From NCBI GenBank assembly GCA_002478145.1, contig DLMI01000129.1, positions 161,065 through 198,417 on the forward strand: a stretch of 37,353 nucleotides of DNA. The letters are read 5' to 3'. The notes below the pieces were generated by a model. The model made no database searches, was not told where the DNA came from, and saw nothing but the letters and a program-made list of their open reading frames with translations. Made by a program: the position numbers and the translations under genes. Of the stretch, positions 14,329 to 22,099 are shown piece after piece (positions within the stretch are counted from its first letter, which is position 1; every line of letters starts with the position of its first letter). Source of the DNA: Acidobacteria bacterium UBA7540 (GTDB lineage Bacteria > Acidobacteriota > Terriglobia > UBA7540).

Positions 14329-17091
14329 TTAGAAGTGGAACCCCAACTCCGCGGTAAACGTACGCGGCGTGACATAGTGCGTGCCGCTGAACGTTGAAAG
14401 GAAGTTGTAGAGCGCTTCCTTGTTGGCCAGGTTGACGACCGTGAAGCGCAGGCTCCACTTGTAGCGGTCGCCGTGCAACAGGTTGTCTTCGCCCACAGCC
14501 ATGTCAAACAAGCTGCGCGGCTGGATTCGCTGCGGGTTGTGGTCGTCATTCTCCGTCCCTGGCGCCGGTACCTTGATGAGCGTAGACCCGAACTGTGATG
14601 CCGGGCACGTGCTGGGCAGAGCTTGAAATGGGGTTGCGCCTACGCCGTTGCAGGTGAACCCGGCCTCGAACTCCTGATCAGCAGTCAGAGACGCGCTTGT
14701 AATGGTGTTCAGCATAGTCACCGCGGGTTGGCCATTCAGCATGGTCGATGTCGGTTGGCAGGTCGCAGTAAAGGGGTTATAGCAGGGCGTCGCGCCGGCT
14801 ACAAGCCCGCTGTCATATCTCCAGTTAAACGCGAACCAGGGCCCGCGCTTCCAGGGTTGGTACTCAAGGTGTGTCGTCTGGTTCAGATGCTCGTCGTGGT
14901 CAATGCGGAAGACGCCGCTGACCGGGGGGATGATGGGTACCCCGGCGACTTGCGGCGCGAAGAAGCGCGCGGCCACGCTGGACATCACCACGAATGCGGT
15001 GAAGCCGTGAAAATTCGGCACGGTGGCGCGCAGGTCCCATCCGGGAATCTTCGAGCGGGTCCATTCGATGGGGAAGTAGATGGGCGAGGCGCCCACAGTG
15101 CCGAAGTCGTAGCCGTTGTGGGTGTACTTCCAAACGTACTCGCCATCCACCACCAAGTGCCGCCCGAAGGCTTGTTGCAGTCCGGCGTGGAATTCATTGC
15201 GGAAGCCCGGATGGATCGGTCCGAGGTTGCAAGTGACGCCAGGCGGCGGTATCAGGATGGCAAGGAACGGGTAGTTACAGCCGGTGCTTGCGATGACCAG
15301 ATTCTCATTAAATGGAGTCTCCAGGGAACGGGCGTAAGAGATGCGAAGCACCGTAGTGCTCGGCTTAATGTTGTAGGCGATACCGAGCCGCGGTTCCAGT
15401 TGTTTGGTGGTCGCCAGGGCGTTGTACGCATCCCCGCGAAGTCCAAGGTTAAAGGACCAATCCCCCTTGGTGATCTGATCCTCGACGTAGAGCGCGACCT
15501 CCTTCACGTCCGTGTGCCCGTGAAAAGAGAAAAGGCTTCCTCCGAGCGTCAAGTCGTAGGGAGCGAGAATCGCGCACGGAGTGCCGGGCAGCGGGTTGCC
15601 GTTCGCATCCAAGCAGGAGGGCGTGATCGACGGGATGAGCGTGGGATCGACGATACCGATGTTGTCATTCTCCGTAAGCAGTGTGTGTTCAAACGTGACG
15701 CCCGCTTTCAGGTTGTTGATGCCCTTCACGTAGGTCACGTCCGACCGAAGGCCCATGTTGGTGAGCGTCCGGCCCTGACCGATGGTCTCGGACTGGAGGT
15801 CCGGAGCCAAATCCGCAAAAAGGTCAGCGCTCGGGTAATAGTTATACTGATCCCGCCGCAGAAAGCCGCCCAACGTAAACGCGGTGTCCGCATTGAGCAG
15901 GCGCGTCCAGCTTGGGGCCACATTAATGGTCCCGATTTGTGAGCGCTCATCCGTCGGGCCCAGGGGACCACCGGTCAGAGGGTTGGTGAGACCCACGTGA
16001 AGTTGCTGGTCGAACGAATTGGGATTTTGAAACCAGGAACGCGTGTAGCCGAGGTTTAGCTGGAGCGAGTCGGCTTGCGCGGGCTTGTAGTCCACGCGGT
16101 CGAACAGGTTCTCTTCGTTCCCCTTGTCGTGCATCACGGTAAACTCCGGCGGGTCTAGAAATCGCGAGGTGTCCAGTCCGCTGACGGCGATGAAATTCCC
16201 CCAATTCTGGCCGCCATAGCCAAGTTGGAAGCCGCCCGTGGACGAGCCAAAAGTGCCGTAGGACGCGGTCACTTCGCCATGAGGCGGCGTGACGCCCTGG
16301 CCGGAGCGTGTCGTTACTTTAACCAGCACGCTCGTCTTGTCCCCGAATTCGGCGGGCGGCGCGCCGGGGACCACCTCCAATGACTGGATGGAGTCCATGG
16401 GAATTTGATTGGAAAAAACCTTGCTTTGCTGGTCCGTGATGGGCTGTCCGTCGACCGAAAACGAGTTCTCCGCGTGATCGCCCATGCCATGGAAGAGACC
16501 GTTGGAATCCGCCGAGATTCCCGGCGTGGAAAGCGTAACGAGCGAGCTGACGGACGATGATTGACTTTCAAGCGGAAGCTTGTCGAACAAGTCGCGATCA
16601 ACATCGGTGTGGTTGGTCGGCGTTTGCTCGATGAGGTCCGCGGCCTCGCCCGTGACCGTCACGGTGGTTGCTGCGGTGCTGATCTTCAGGTCAACCCTCA
16701 GCTTGACAGGTACTGCGGACCGGACCTCGACATCCCGTACAAACGGAGCGAATCCGGTAGCCGTGACCTCCAGATGGTACGGGTTGAACGGTACGTTCGG
16801 GAAACTGAAACTACCCGAACCGTCTGTTGTAGCTGACCGCTCATAACTGCTGACCGGGTTTTGGATGGTGACCGTTGCGTTGGCTACCACGGCGCCCGAG
16901 GGGTCCAGGACTGTGCCTGAAATTGACGCCGAATTACTTCCCTGTGCGCTCCCAAAGCGTGCGACTCCGAGCGTCAGCAGAAACAAGATGGCGGCGATCC
17001 TTCCCGCCCGGCCGTTGAGGTAGGACACCCTTCGAGACCCACTGCCAGAATCCGGCCCTTGCGAGGGCCGTCCGAACTTGAGTGAATGCAT
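14329..17091 (-). CDS. TonB-dependent outer-membrane receptor with N-terminal carboxypeptidase-regulatory-like domain (Oar-like)
   Basis: About 920-aa outer-membrane protein of the type expanded in Acidobacteriota. A signal peptide (hydrophobic core about 31-46, ending FGSAQG) is followed by an Ig-like carboxypeptidase-regulatory domain (SGTVLDPSGAVVANATVTI to about residue 140), a plug domain (SFSVDGQPITDQQSK, MDSIQSLEVVPGAPPAEFG) and a long beta barrel ending in aromatic FTAELGFHF, as required for barrel insertion. The start at 17091 has GGGGAG 7 bases upstream; the frame extends to 17184 without a better site. The substrate is unknown; related receptors are linked to uptake of large or complex molecules. 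Confidence 0.93.
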   Translation of the reverse strand: MHSLKFGRPSQGPDSGSGSRRVSYLNGRAGRIAAILFLLTLGVARFGSAQGSNSASISGTVLDPSGAVVANATVTIQNPVSSYERSATTDGSGSFSFPNVPFNPYHLEVTATGFAPFVRDVEVRSAVPVKLRVDLKISTAATTVTVTGEAADLIEQTPTNHTDVDRDLFDKLPLESQSSSVSSLVTLSTPGISADSNGLFHGMGDHAENSFSVDGQPITDQQSKVFSNQIPMDSIQSLEVVPGAPPAEFGDKTSVLVKVTTRSGQGVTPPHGEVTASYGTFGSSTGGFQLGYGGQNWGNFIAVSGLDTSRFLDPPEFTVMHDKGNEENLFDRVDYKPAQADSLQLNLGYTRSWFQNPNSFDQQLHVGLTNPLTGGPLGPTDERSQIGTINVAPSWTRLLNADTAFTLGGFLRRDQYNYYPSADLFADLAPDLQSETIGQGRTLTNMGLRSDVTYVKGINNLKAGVTFEHTLLTENDNIGIVDPTLIPSITPSCLDANGNPLPGTPCAILAPYDLTLGGSLFSFHGHTDVKEVALYVEDQITKGDWSFNLGLRGDAYNALATTKQLEPRLGIAYNIKPSTTVLRISYARSLETPFNENLVIASTGCNYPFLAILIPPPGVTCNLGPIHPGFRNEFHAGLQQAFGRHLVVDGEYVWKYTHNGYDFGTVGASPIYFPIEWTRSKIPGWDLRATVPNFHGFTAFVVMSSVAARFFAPQVAGVPIIPPVSGVFRIDHDEHLNQTTHLEYQPWKRGPWFAFNWRYDSGLVAGATPCYNPFTATCQPTSTMLNGQPAVTMLNTITSASLTADQEFEAGFTCNGVGATPFQALPSTCPASQFGSTLIKVPAPGTENDDHNPQRIQPRSLFDMAVGEDNLLHGDRYKWSLRFTVVNLANKEALYNFLSTFSGTHYVTPRTFTAELGFHF

Positions 17092-17244
17092 AGAACTCTC
17101 CCCTTGCTCCTGAAGATTTGTTGAGGTGAAGCGGGATGGGGCAAGACTTTCAGGGGAACTGTGGCGGCGAGGTAGTAAGTGCATAAGTCTCTCCTAAGCG
17201 AAAGAATTTTGGCCGCTTAAAGCGGCAGAAAGCTGTGAGGTCGC

Positions 17245-17595
17245 TTAGGAGCGAGGTGGGTCTCGTCCGGAAGGAGGTATCTGAAAGATAGAGGAGAAGT
17301 AAAGCGCCGGTGAGGAGGGGTTACTTCGCTCCTCGGATAAGTGCAGGACGCCGAGGCTCTGTAGCGCGGGGTGAATAGACCCCTGGCGAGCAATCTGGCA
17401 AGCTGCGCACAGAGGGTCATTATCTGGGGTTGCTTTCGCTGACCCGACACCTTCGCGCGCCTGCCCTTGGATTCCGGAAAGGGGATCAGCAAGGATGTGA
17501 TGGTGAAGTTCCCCAACAAAGAAGAGATGAACCTGGACCAGCACGGCTGCCCAGACCATCAACTCTCGCAGCAATTTTACCCCTTTGCGTCTCAT
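17245..17595 (-). CDS. Small His/Cys membrane or exported protein upstream of the TonB receptor
   Basis: Unrecognised 116-aa protein. A basic start (MRRKGVKLLREL) and a hydrophobic segment (about 12-28) form a signal peptide or anchor. They are followed directly by GELHHHIL and, in the middle, by DPLCAACQIA, a CxxC motif. The His cluster plus CxxC could bind a metal, but that is inference. GAGGTGA lies about 12 bases before the ATG at 17595. It ends about 150 bases before the TonB receptor start on the same strand, so the two are probably co-transcribed. A mostly uncharacterised Acidobacteriota-style accessory protein is likely. Confidence 0.6.
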   Translation of the reverse strand: MRRKGVKLLRELMVWAAVLVQVHLFFVGELHHHILADPLSGIQGQAREGVGSAKATPDNDPLCAACQIARQGSIHPALQSLGVLHLSEERSNPSSPALYFSSIFQIPPSGRDPPRS

Positions 17596-17933
17596 CTTCG
17601 GAAAGAACTCACCTCATCGTGCCTTTTTGTCTTGACTTGGTGAGAAGCAGCACCTTCATCGACGCGCCAACTGCGCTGCCCTGCGATACGTTTGCCGCCA
17701 ACACTTCACCCTGTTATTATCCGATGCGCCCAAAGTCCCATAAGTTGCAGCGAAATTCCAAGGTTCATCCATCCCACGGCTTTCCGTCCAAAGGCAGGGG
17801 ATTTAGTTTCTTGTCCCTCTTTTCATCCCGAATCGCACGTTCGGGAAGGCAACCATGCACCTGCCGTCGGTCCCTCGGGCAGGTCGCTGGGGAATTACTG
17901 ACGGCCGATAGCGCCGCTGCATAACTGGGCCGG
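17596..17933. other. Spacer without a recognisable gene
   Basis: About 340 bases upstream of the small His/Cys gene. Open frames here are short, without ribosome sites or family similarity. Presumably contains the promoter for the minus-strand TonB operon, which I could not locate confidently. Confidence 0.5.
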
Positions 17934-18163
17934 ACTAGTGCTTAGTTGCATTAATAACCGGTATTATTCATGGCCCTCGGAAGGGCGGGGCTTTAGCCCC
18001 GCCGCCTCGGGGCGGAGAGTTGAGTGGGCCTTTAGGCCCTGAAGCCGCGTCGCTTCAGGGGCTAAAGCCCCCAAATCCCGCCTGCGCCCTGCGGCGGGGC
18101 TGAAGCCCCGCCCCTCCATCCGCCGACAAATAAGGTCGCTAACTTCTGCAACTAAGCACTAGT
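17934..18163. mobile_element. MITE-like element with perfect 17-bp terminal inverted repeats
   Basis: The ends are ACTAGTGCTTAGTTGCA (17934-17950) and its exact reverse complement (18147-18163). The 230-bp body has no coding capacity and holds nested GC-rich palindromes, including GGCGGGGCTTTAGCCCCGCC (17984-18003) and GGCGGGGCTGAAGCCCCGCC (18093-18112) around a CCCTGAAGC/GCTTCAGGGG stem. No clear target-site duplication was found. A non-autonomous element is the likeliest reading. Confidence 0.8.
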
Positions 18164-18224
18164 GTCCTAATATGAGATGTAAGTAAAGTTCACCGGCGAA
18201 CTACAGCCACGCACCAACTCTTCT

Positions 18225-19934
18225 TCATTCCACCTTCAAGGGCGCGGCAACCGAGCCGACGCGTCCGCTAAGGTCGTCACGGACAACGAAACGGACTGTG
18301 TATTCCCCCGGAGCAAGATCCAGGGCGCCTCGGAGGGCAACACCTTGCTGGCGTATCGACGACACCTTCTCCGAGGTCAGATGAGCATCAAATCTCTGGC
18401 CTACGGGATGGTCCACCTGTTTGCCTTCAGGTGTCTTCGCCAGCGCTACGAATTCCAGCGCAAAATGGTTATTGTCGGCGTCGTTGATCAGCGCCGGATC
18501 TGCCGCCAGGTGCATCTCATAATTTACATGCTTCTTGCCCGGCACCTTGCCGGGTTCGATGTTGTCCCACCGCGCCACCAGCGCAAGCGATGTGTAATCC
18601 AAAGGCGACTGCAAAGCCGAGGCAATGTCAATGTTACGGCTGGTGTCGGGATCGATAGTGGCATTCGTCACAAAGAAGCCGCTGCGCGCACGCACTTCCA
18701 CGTGATCGCGCTTCACTTTCACCGCGAGCTTGCGCCAGCCAGACTTGGTATTCGACCGATCAAGATAGTAGCCAAGCATGTAGTATTCGGCAGAATCGCG
18801 AACCGCATCGCGAAAGCCCTTCACCAGATCGTTGGAGTTGTAATAGGCGCGGCCCCCGGTCATGGACGCAAAGGTCAGGAAGGTCGACTCGGTATCCATC
18901 CGTCTCCGGCTCATATTGCGCGCAAAATTTTTCCCCGGGTTGCGCACGGAGGCGCTAGGCATGGTCACCACTTGCAGCCCTTTGACATCCAGTGGGTAGA
19001 GTGCAATCTGGGCGGCGTTCAGCAGTTGCCAGGTGTGCTCGTACATGGGCAGTACATCGACGAGAGAATCGCGGCCGGCGGGCGCGAGCTGCATGGTGTT
19101 GTCACTCACGCTGAAAGGGAATCCGCCGCCCGCCCAGATCAGCGACTTGCGCCCAGGGTATCCTGCCAACGCCTGAGATAACTGCTGCATTCCCTGCAAG
19201 GTGTAGGTGATGGCAAGGCGTTGCTCGAACGATTGAAAATTCAGTTCCGAGTCTTCCATCATGGTCTGGATTTTCCCGGCTTCGCTTTGCACAGCGCTGG
19301 GGTCGACACCCGCGCTGCCATCGGGGCTGGCAGTTCCGGTCATGGCTTCCACATCTTCCTGGCTATCGACCATCTGGAACGTGTCGCCTTTCACCTTATG
19401 CAGTGCGGCTACCAGGACGCGAGGGTCGGTGGTGAAGTCATGGATCACGTGAATGCCGCTACGGGTGAGGGTGTAGAGGGCCATCGGCTCGCGCTGATCC
19501 ACCGATTGCGTAAGATACTTGAGCAATTCCTTGCGCGCCTCCGTCTGATCCAGAAAGGGCGTGTTGATGAAGTCGAGCACGATAAGCGTAATGCGATTGG
19601 CGGACGGCCCGCCCGCCAGGGAATTGCTGAACTCATTCGGATTCCTGGGACGCGACAAACGGTGTGCGCCGCTGGTGATTTCTTCGAACGTGGCAATCTT
19701 TTGCTCGGCGCCGTTTTCCAGCACCGTGAAGTCTTCCTTCTTTAGTCCGCTGATGTGATTGCCGGACTTGTCAGTCACCAGCGTGGGGATCTGCACCAGT
19801 TCAGTGCGCGAGGTGAATTTGACTTCAGAGTTGTTCTCTTTGTCTTTGGGTTCTGCAAGGACAAAAATGGAACAAGCCAGAACGGCGATTACGGTGACGT
19901 AGCGGGAAAGCTTACGGCCAATCGTCATTCGCAT
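18225..19934 (-). CDS. Secreted VWA-domain protein (VWFA-related Acidobacterial domain)
   Basis: About 569-aa exported protein. A signal peptide (about 1-28, ending FVLAEP) precedes a conserved N-terminal region (FTSRTELVQIPTLVTDKSG, LKKEDFTVLENGAEQKIATF), then a von Willebrand A domain starting ITLIVLDFINTPFLDQ, where the MIDAS is a variant DxxNT rather than DxSxS, as is common in this Acidobacteriota family. The C-terminal part is beta-rich. The start at 19934 follows GGAGG by 5 bases; ATG 19928 is equally possible. Divergent from yebC. Function in the family is unknown, presumably adhesion or protein interaction outside the cytoplasm. Confidence 0.92.
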   Translation of the reverse strand: MRMTIGRKLSRYVTVIAVLACSIFVLAEPKDKENNSEVKFTSRTELVQIPTLVTDKSGNHISGLKKEDFTVLENGAEQKIATFEEITSGAHRLSRPRNPNEFSNSLAGGPSANRITLIVLDFINTPFLDQTEARKELLKYLTQSVDQREPMALYTLTRSGIHVIHDFTTDPRVLVAALHKVKGDTFQMVDSQEDVEAMTGTASPDGSAGVDPSAVQSEAGKIQTMMEDSELNFQSFEQRLAITYTLQGMQQLSQALAGYPGRKSLIWAGGGFPFSVSDNTMQLAPAGRDSLVDVLPMYEHTWQLLNAAQIALYPLDVKGLQVVTMPSASVRNPGKNFARNMSRRRMDTESTFLTFASMTGGRAYYNSNDLVKGFRDAVRDSAEYYMLGYYLDRSNTKSGWRKLAVKVKRDHVEVRARSGFFVTNATIDPDTSRNIDIASALQSPLDYTSLALVARWDNIEPGKVPGKKHVNYEMHLAADPALINDADNNHFALEFVALAKTPEGKQVDHPVGQRFDAHLTSEKVSSIRQQGVALRGALDLAPGEYTVRFVVRDDLSGRVGSVAAPLKVE

Positions 19935-20243
19935 ACTCCCCTCCGATTCCGAGTAAAGGATGCGGGTCATTCACGGCGCGGATTGAGTGCTGGAGACGAG
20001 AAACGCCGTAGGACTTGCATTATTTCACATATGACCGGAAATCACCACAGGGTCGCGTCAAAGTCCTCGAATGGTAACATCCCAAAGCGGCTCTGCCGCG
20101 ACCCCGGAAATCACCAGAAGTCGATAGATTCCCATTCGGCATTGTGATACGATGTCTCCGCTACTGTGCCTTGTTAAGACAACCCCCATAGAATCACTCT
20201 CTATGGGGTCGTGCACTGATTGAACCGAAAGGAAAGTCATGTT
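19935..20243. promoter_or_regulatory. Divergent regulatory region between the VWA gene and yebC, with a hairpin in the yebC leader
   Basis: Both genes must be transcribed outward from here. A perfect hairpin with 9-bp stem and 7-base loop (CCCCATAGA at 20184-20192, TCTATGGGG at 20200-20208) lies 36-60 bases before the yebC start. No T-run follows, so it is not a standard terminator. No confident promoter hexamers were found. Confidence 0.55.
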
Positions 20244-20999
20244 ATGTCGGGGCATTCTAAATGGGCGACAATTAAACACAAAAAAGGGGCCTTAGACGCG
20301 AAGCGTGGAAAGGCCTTTACAAAGATCATCAAGGAAATCACCATCGCCGCGAGGATAGCTGGTGGAGACCCGGATGCCAATCCCCGCCTGCGAACGGCCA
20401 TCGTGGCCGCCAAGTCCGAGAACATGCCGGCGGATAACATCAAGCGCGCCATTCAGAAGGGGACGGGTGAACTTCCCGGCGCCGCGTACGAGGAAGTGGT
20501 CTACGAAGGTTACGGGCCGGGCGGTGTGGCGATGCTGCTGGAAGTGACGACGGATAACAAGAACCGAACCCTGTCCGAAATCCGTCACATTTTCTCCAAG
20601 CACGCCGGGAACCTGGGGGAGCACGGTTCCGTAGGCTGGATGTTTACCAAACGAGGCTACATTGTGGTGGAAAAGGGAAAGGCCAGCGAGGAGACGCTGC
20701 TGGAATTGGTGACCGAGGCGGGCGCGGATGACATGGCCGAGGACGGCAGCAACTGGGAAGTCTTTTCACCCCCTGCCCAATTGCACCAGGTGGTTGACCG
20801 CCTGAAGACCGCCAACATCACGCCGGCTGCCGCGGAAGTCTCCATGATCCCCCAGTCTTACGTGAAGCTGACCGGCAAACAGGCGGATCAGATGCTCCGG
20901 CTCATCGAAGAGCTCGAAGACCACGAGGACGTCCAGCACGTCTTCGCGAACTTCGACATCGAGGAGGCGGAGCTTCACGCCCTGACCCAGGCGAAATAA
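20244..20999 (+). CDS. yebC: YebC/PmpR family protein
   Basis: 251-aa member of the YebC/TACO1 family. It begins MSGHSKWATIKHKKGALDAK as the family does, with NIKRAIQKGTG, YEGYGPGGVAML and a C-terminal EELEDHEDVQHVFANFD motif. Long annotated as a transcription regulator, the family has been shown to help ribosomes translate poly-proline stretches. The start is ATG 20244 with AAGGAAA 9 bases upstream; an in-frame TTG at 20220 is not needed. In many bacteria yebC sits beside ruvC; that neighbour is absent here. Confidence 0.97.
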   Translation: MSGHSKWATIKHKKGALDAKRGKAFTKIIKEITIAARIAGGDPDANPRLRTAIVAAKSENMPADNIKRAIQKGTGELPGAAYEEVVYEGYGPGGVAMLLEVTTDNKNRTLSEIRHIFSKHAGNLGEHGSVGWMFTKRGYIVVEKGKASEETLLELVTEAGADDMAEDGSNWEVFSPPAQLHQVVDRLKTANITPAAAEVSMIPQSYVKLTGKQADQMLRLIEELEDHEDVQHVFANFDIEEAELHALTQAK

Positions 21000-21207
21000 G
21001 GAATCGCCCGGCGGCGCCGAAAACCACCCCAGCGCCGCCTTGCGTCCGGCCCCCGTCCTTGCATGGCGGTCAGGGCAAAAGGCAGGGTGGGCCGCCGCGG
21101 GCATGGAATTCCAGCTTCGGACTCTCGGGGTTTTAGCTCTTCGTGGACGAGCCGTTGCCCTCTCTTACCCGCAAGAACGAAGATGCGTCATTGCACGTGT
21201 TGAGCCT

Positions 21208-21882
21208 ATGGTGATTCATCCTCGGAGATTCCGGGTTCTCATCCCTTTCTGCGGTCTTGTCATCATGGCAGGCGGCTTCCCTGCCTCGATTTTTCCCCAA
21301 GCTGCCGCTGTTCCGGCCAAGCTGACTTATTCAAGGACGTTCAAGGGCAGCACTCCCGAGTATCTACTGATTACCGTGGACTCAAAAGGGTCGGGGACTT
21401 TCGAAGGCCACAAACTGGACGAAGCACAGAGCCCTCGCCCCTTTCAGCTTTCCGTAGGCACAACGGAGCGAATCTTCGCGCTGGCCGGGCAACTTCACAA
21501 CTTCCAGTCCGTTAACCTCGACAGCCACAAGAAGGTGGCAAACCTGGGCCAGAAGACCTTCACCTACCAGCAGGGCGAGGACGTGAACCGAGTGGTCTTC
21601 AATTTTACTGAGGACCGAATGGCACGGGAGCTCGTGGACATCTTCGAAGGCGTGGGCATGGTTGAGGAGCACATTGCGGCGCTTGAATTTGGGATGAAGT
21701 ATGACCCGTTGGCTCTCCCCCAGGAGCTTTTGCAAATCCAGATTGAACTCAACAACAAGAGCTTGGCCGACCCCGTGATGCTCCTTCCGACGCTCGAAAA
21801 GATTGCTCATGGTTCGCACTTTCTTCACTTGGCGCAGTTTCGCGCTCAGCAGATCATCGAACGCATCCAACCCAGCCCTTAG
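21208..21882 (+). CDS. Exported protein of unknown function
   Basis: About 224-aa protein, unrecognised. From ATG 21208 there is a basic N terminus (MVIHPRRFRVL), a hydrophobic segment (about 10-25) and a likely signal cleavage near the Ala-rich PQAAAVPA. The mature part alternates beta and helical stretches (LTYSRTFKGSTPEYLLITVD, then ELVDIFEGVGMVEEHIAALEF) and contains no cysteines in the C-terminal half. The frame is open from 21040, but the earlier part lacks a signal and reads like non-coding sequence. The ribosome site is weak, so the start is uncertain. Conserved-looking and probably periplasmic; no function can be assigned. Confidence 0.65.
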   Translation: MVIHPRRFRVLIPFCGLVIMAGGFPASIFPQAAAVPAKLTYSRTFKGSTPEYLLITVDSKGSGTFEGHKLDEAQSPRPFQLSVGTTERIFALAGQLHNFQSVNLDSHKKVANLGQKTFTYQQGEDVNRVVFNFTEDRMARELVDIFEGVGMVEEHIAALEFGMKYDPLALPQELLQIQIELNNKSLADPVMLLPTLEKIAHGSHFLHLAQFRAQQIIERIQPSP

Positions 21883-21884
21883 CA

Positions 21885-21990
21885 GGAAACTCGAAAATCG
21901 AAACTCGGGTCCGCCGTGTTGCAGCAGCGTCTTTGGCGAGTTACGAATTTCGAGTTTCCAGTTTCCAGTTCCGAGTTTCGAATATCGTCA
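21885..21990. repeat. Heptanucleotide repeats with inverted arms (GAAACTC / TTTCGAG)
   Basis: GAAACTC-GAAAATC-GAAACTC (about 21885-21907) is matched by an opposite-sense arm of GTTTCCA/GTTTCGA/GTTCCGA units (about 21938-21987), both with period 7. The tract begins within a few bases of the preceding stop codon. Confidence 0.85.
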
Positions 21991-22099
21991 ATCAGCAATT
22001 CCAGCCATCCGGCAACCTATTGGCGATCCGCTTCGTCTAGACGGGTGTAAGGTTAGGGTGGCCTGTTAGGCCTTTCTCGGGGTTTTGGGGAGGTGGTCC

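Noticed and set aside
14623..15942. 439-codon plus-strand frame opposite the TonB receptor
   Set aside because: Antisense shadow of the receptor barrel; composition reflects codon bias of the real gene.
20171..20194. TTGTTA ... TAGAAT considered as the yebC promoter
   Set aside because: The spacer is only 12 bases, far from the 16-18 needed.
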